This document shows, piece by piece, positions 14,973-15,501 of a DNA stretch of 15,501 bases. Every line of letters begins with the position of its first letter. The stretch's first letter is position 1. Source of the stretch: Asterionellopsis glacialis. Taxonomy: Eukaryota > Bacillariophyta > Plagiogrammaphyceae > Rhaphoneidales > Asterionellopsidaceae. Both the position numbers and the translations under genes were made by a program. The stretch is taken from positions 1 to 15,501 of the forward strand of contig WKLE02000221.1 in the NCBI GenBank assembly GCA_014885115.2. The letters are read 5' to 3'. Below the pieces are notes generated by a model. It was given only the letters and a program-made list of their open reading frames with translations, was not told where the DNA came from and did no database searches.

Positions 14973-15501
14973 TCAAGGTGGTTCGACCAATTCAACGGTT
15001 AGTAAAGAATCGCTTGTTGAATTCTCATCGGCATTAGCCAAAGAATTATCTTGCATACAGAAGCAATCTTGAATAGGCTGAACCATACCACGGACTTCAT
15101 ATTCAGTACCAGTAAAAATGTCCACAAAAGTAGTTTCTCCATTCAGCATTACGTACACATCTGCAGTTCCCCAAAAAAAGAAAGTGGCGCAGTCATCGGC
15201 AGGTATACAAACTTCATGTATGCTCATCATGTTCGAACCAGTGAAATTGGAAGATCGTCCTTCCAAGAGAGTTTTTCCTGAACATGATACAACAGACCAT
15301 TCAGTTGTGAGCATAGGATTCGCCAACGTTTCCTTTATTCCAATAAGCAGCCAGTCTGAATTTTCTCCACAGACTGACTCATTGCATTTACATGAGGATT
15401 CTTCAGGTTTCGTGATTGTCGTGATATTTGTCTGAGGCTCTTCACCTCCAACATTACTCCCAACCTCCTCTCCATTTAAGTTCATTGTATATGTTGTTCT
15501 T
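14973..15501 (-). CDS. Probable secreted Cys-rich beta-rich protein, 5' end outside the window
   Basis: A frame ending in TGA at 14973-14975 is open to the right edge. An ATG at 15483-15485 would give 170 residues, but that version has no signal peptide and the codons before it have no stop, so the true start probably lies beyond 15501. The visible part contains CKCNESVC (32-39), DWLLIGIKETLANPMLTTEWSV (44-65), CSGKTLLEG (68-76), EVCIPADDCATFFFW (91-105), VYVMLNGETTFVDIFTG (110-126) and CFC (141-143), with potential N-glycosylation sites (NES, NFT, NST). The pattern of TEWSV, then SG-TLLEG, then EVCIPADDCATFFFW, then a G-Y-V-NG strand resembles the repeated extracellular domains common in diatom cell-surface proteins. 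That comparison is from memory and the function is unknown. Confidence 0.65.
   Translation of the reverse strand, partial: RTTYTMNLNGEEVGSNVGGEEPQTNITTITKPEESSCKCNESVCGENSDWLLIGIKETLANPMLTTEWSVVSCSGKTLLEGRSSNFTGSNMMSIHEVCIPADDCATFFFWGTADVYVMLNGETTFVDIFTGTEYEVRGMVQPIQDCFCMQDNSLANADENSTSDSLLTVELVEPP

Noticed and set aside
15222..15245. Second B-box-like GGTTCGAAC on the minus strand
   Set aside because: The flanking bases cannot form a T stem and no cloverleaf fits; it is inside the frame of the edge gene.

Overview
The window looks like nuclear DNA of a diatom or a close stramenopile relative. Six protein genes read as single uninterrupted exons in the standard code. Intergenic DNA is AT-rich, with decayed mobile-element sequence. 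One protein begins with a bipartite plastid presequence carrying an ASAFAP-like junction (GTAAFLS). The left end carries a Copia-type Gag fragment and a mariner-like DDE transposase relic of the kind I associate with diatom genomes. The taxonomic call is inference; no rRNA or organelle marker is present.

Left third (1 to about 5100): a mobile-element graveyard. A Gag N-terminus lies on the minus strand at 1-395. About 1.9 kb of AT-rich DNA follows, holding short interspersed quasi-palindromes and a CRE palindrome. Next come an unrecognised broken reading frame (2282-2803) and a heavily broken Tc1/mariner-type transposase pseudogene (about 2941-4319). The transposase is split over three frames but keeps its three catalytic-region motifs and what looks like an 81-bp spliceosomal intron. 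From 4297 to 4860 there is a cluster of CCCAAGTCCAA-type repeats.

Right two thirds (5169 to 15501): six genes on strictly alternating strands, giving convergent and divergent pairs. In order they are: a membrane-anchored carnosine N-methyltransferase (N2227) family protein (+); an EB1 microtubule plus-end protein (-); nuclear actin-related protein ARP6 (+); a sulfotransferase-like/transmembrane/TLDc fusion (-); a plastid-targeted protein of unknown function (+); and the 3' part of a probable secreted Cys-rich protein (-) that runs off the right edge. EB1/ARP6 and fusion/plastid protein are divergent pairs sharing about 0.5 kb of promoter DNA. Carnosine methyltransferase/EB1 and ARP6/fusion are convergent.

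The genes do not form a recognisable pathway; their housekeeping roles (cytoskeleton, chromatin, methylation) look independent. The most unusual item is the sulfotransferase-TM-TLDc fusion, whose sulfotransferase half seems to have lost both cofactor-loop arginines. For several frames the only start codon giving the longest version is TTG or GTG. I used the first credible ATG for the real genes and did not call the others.
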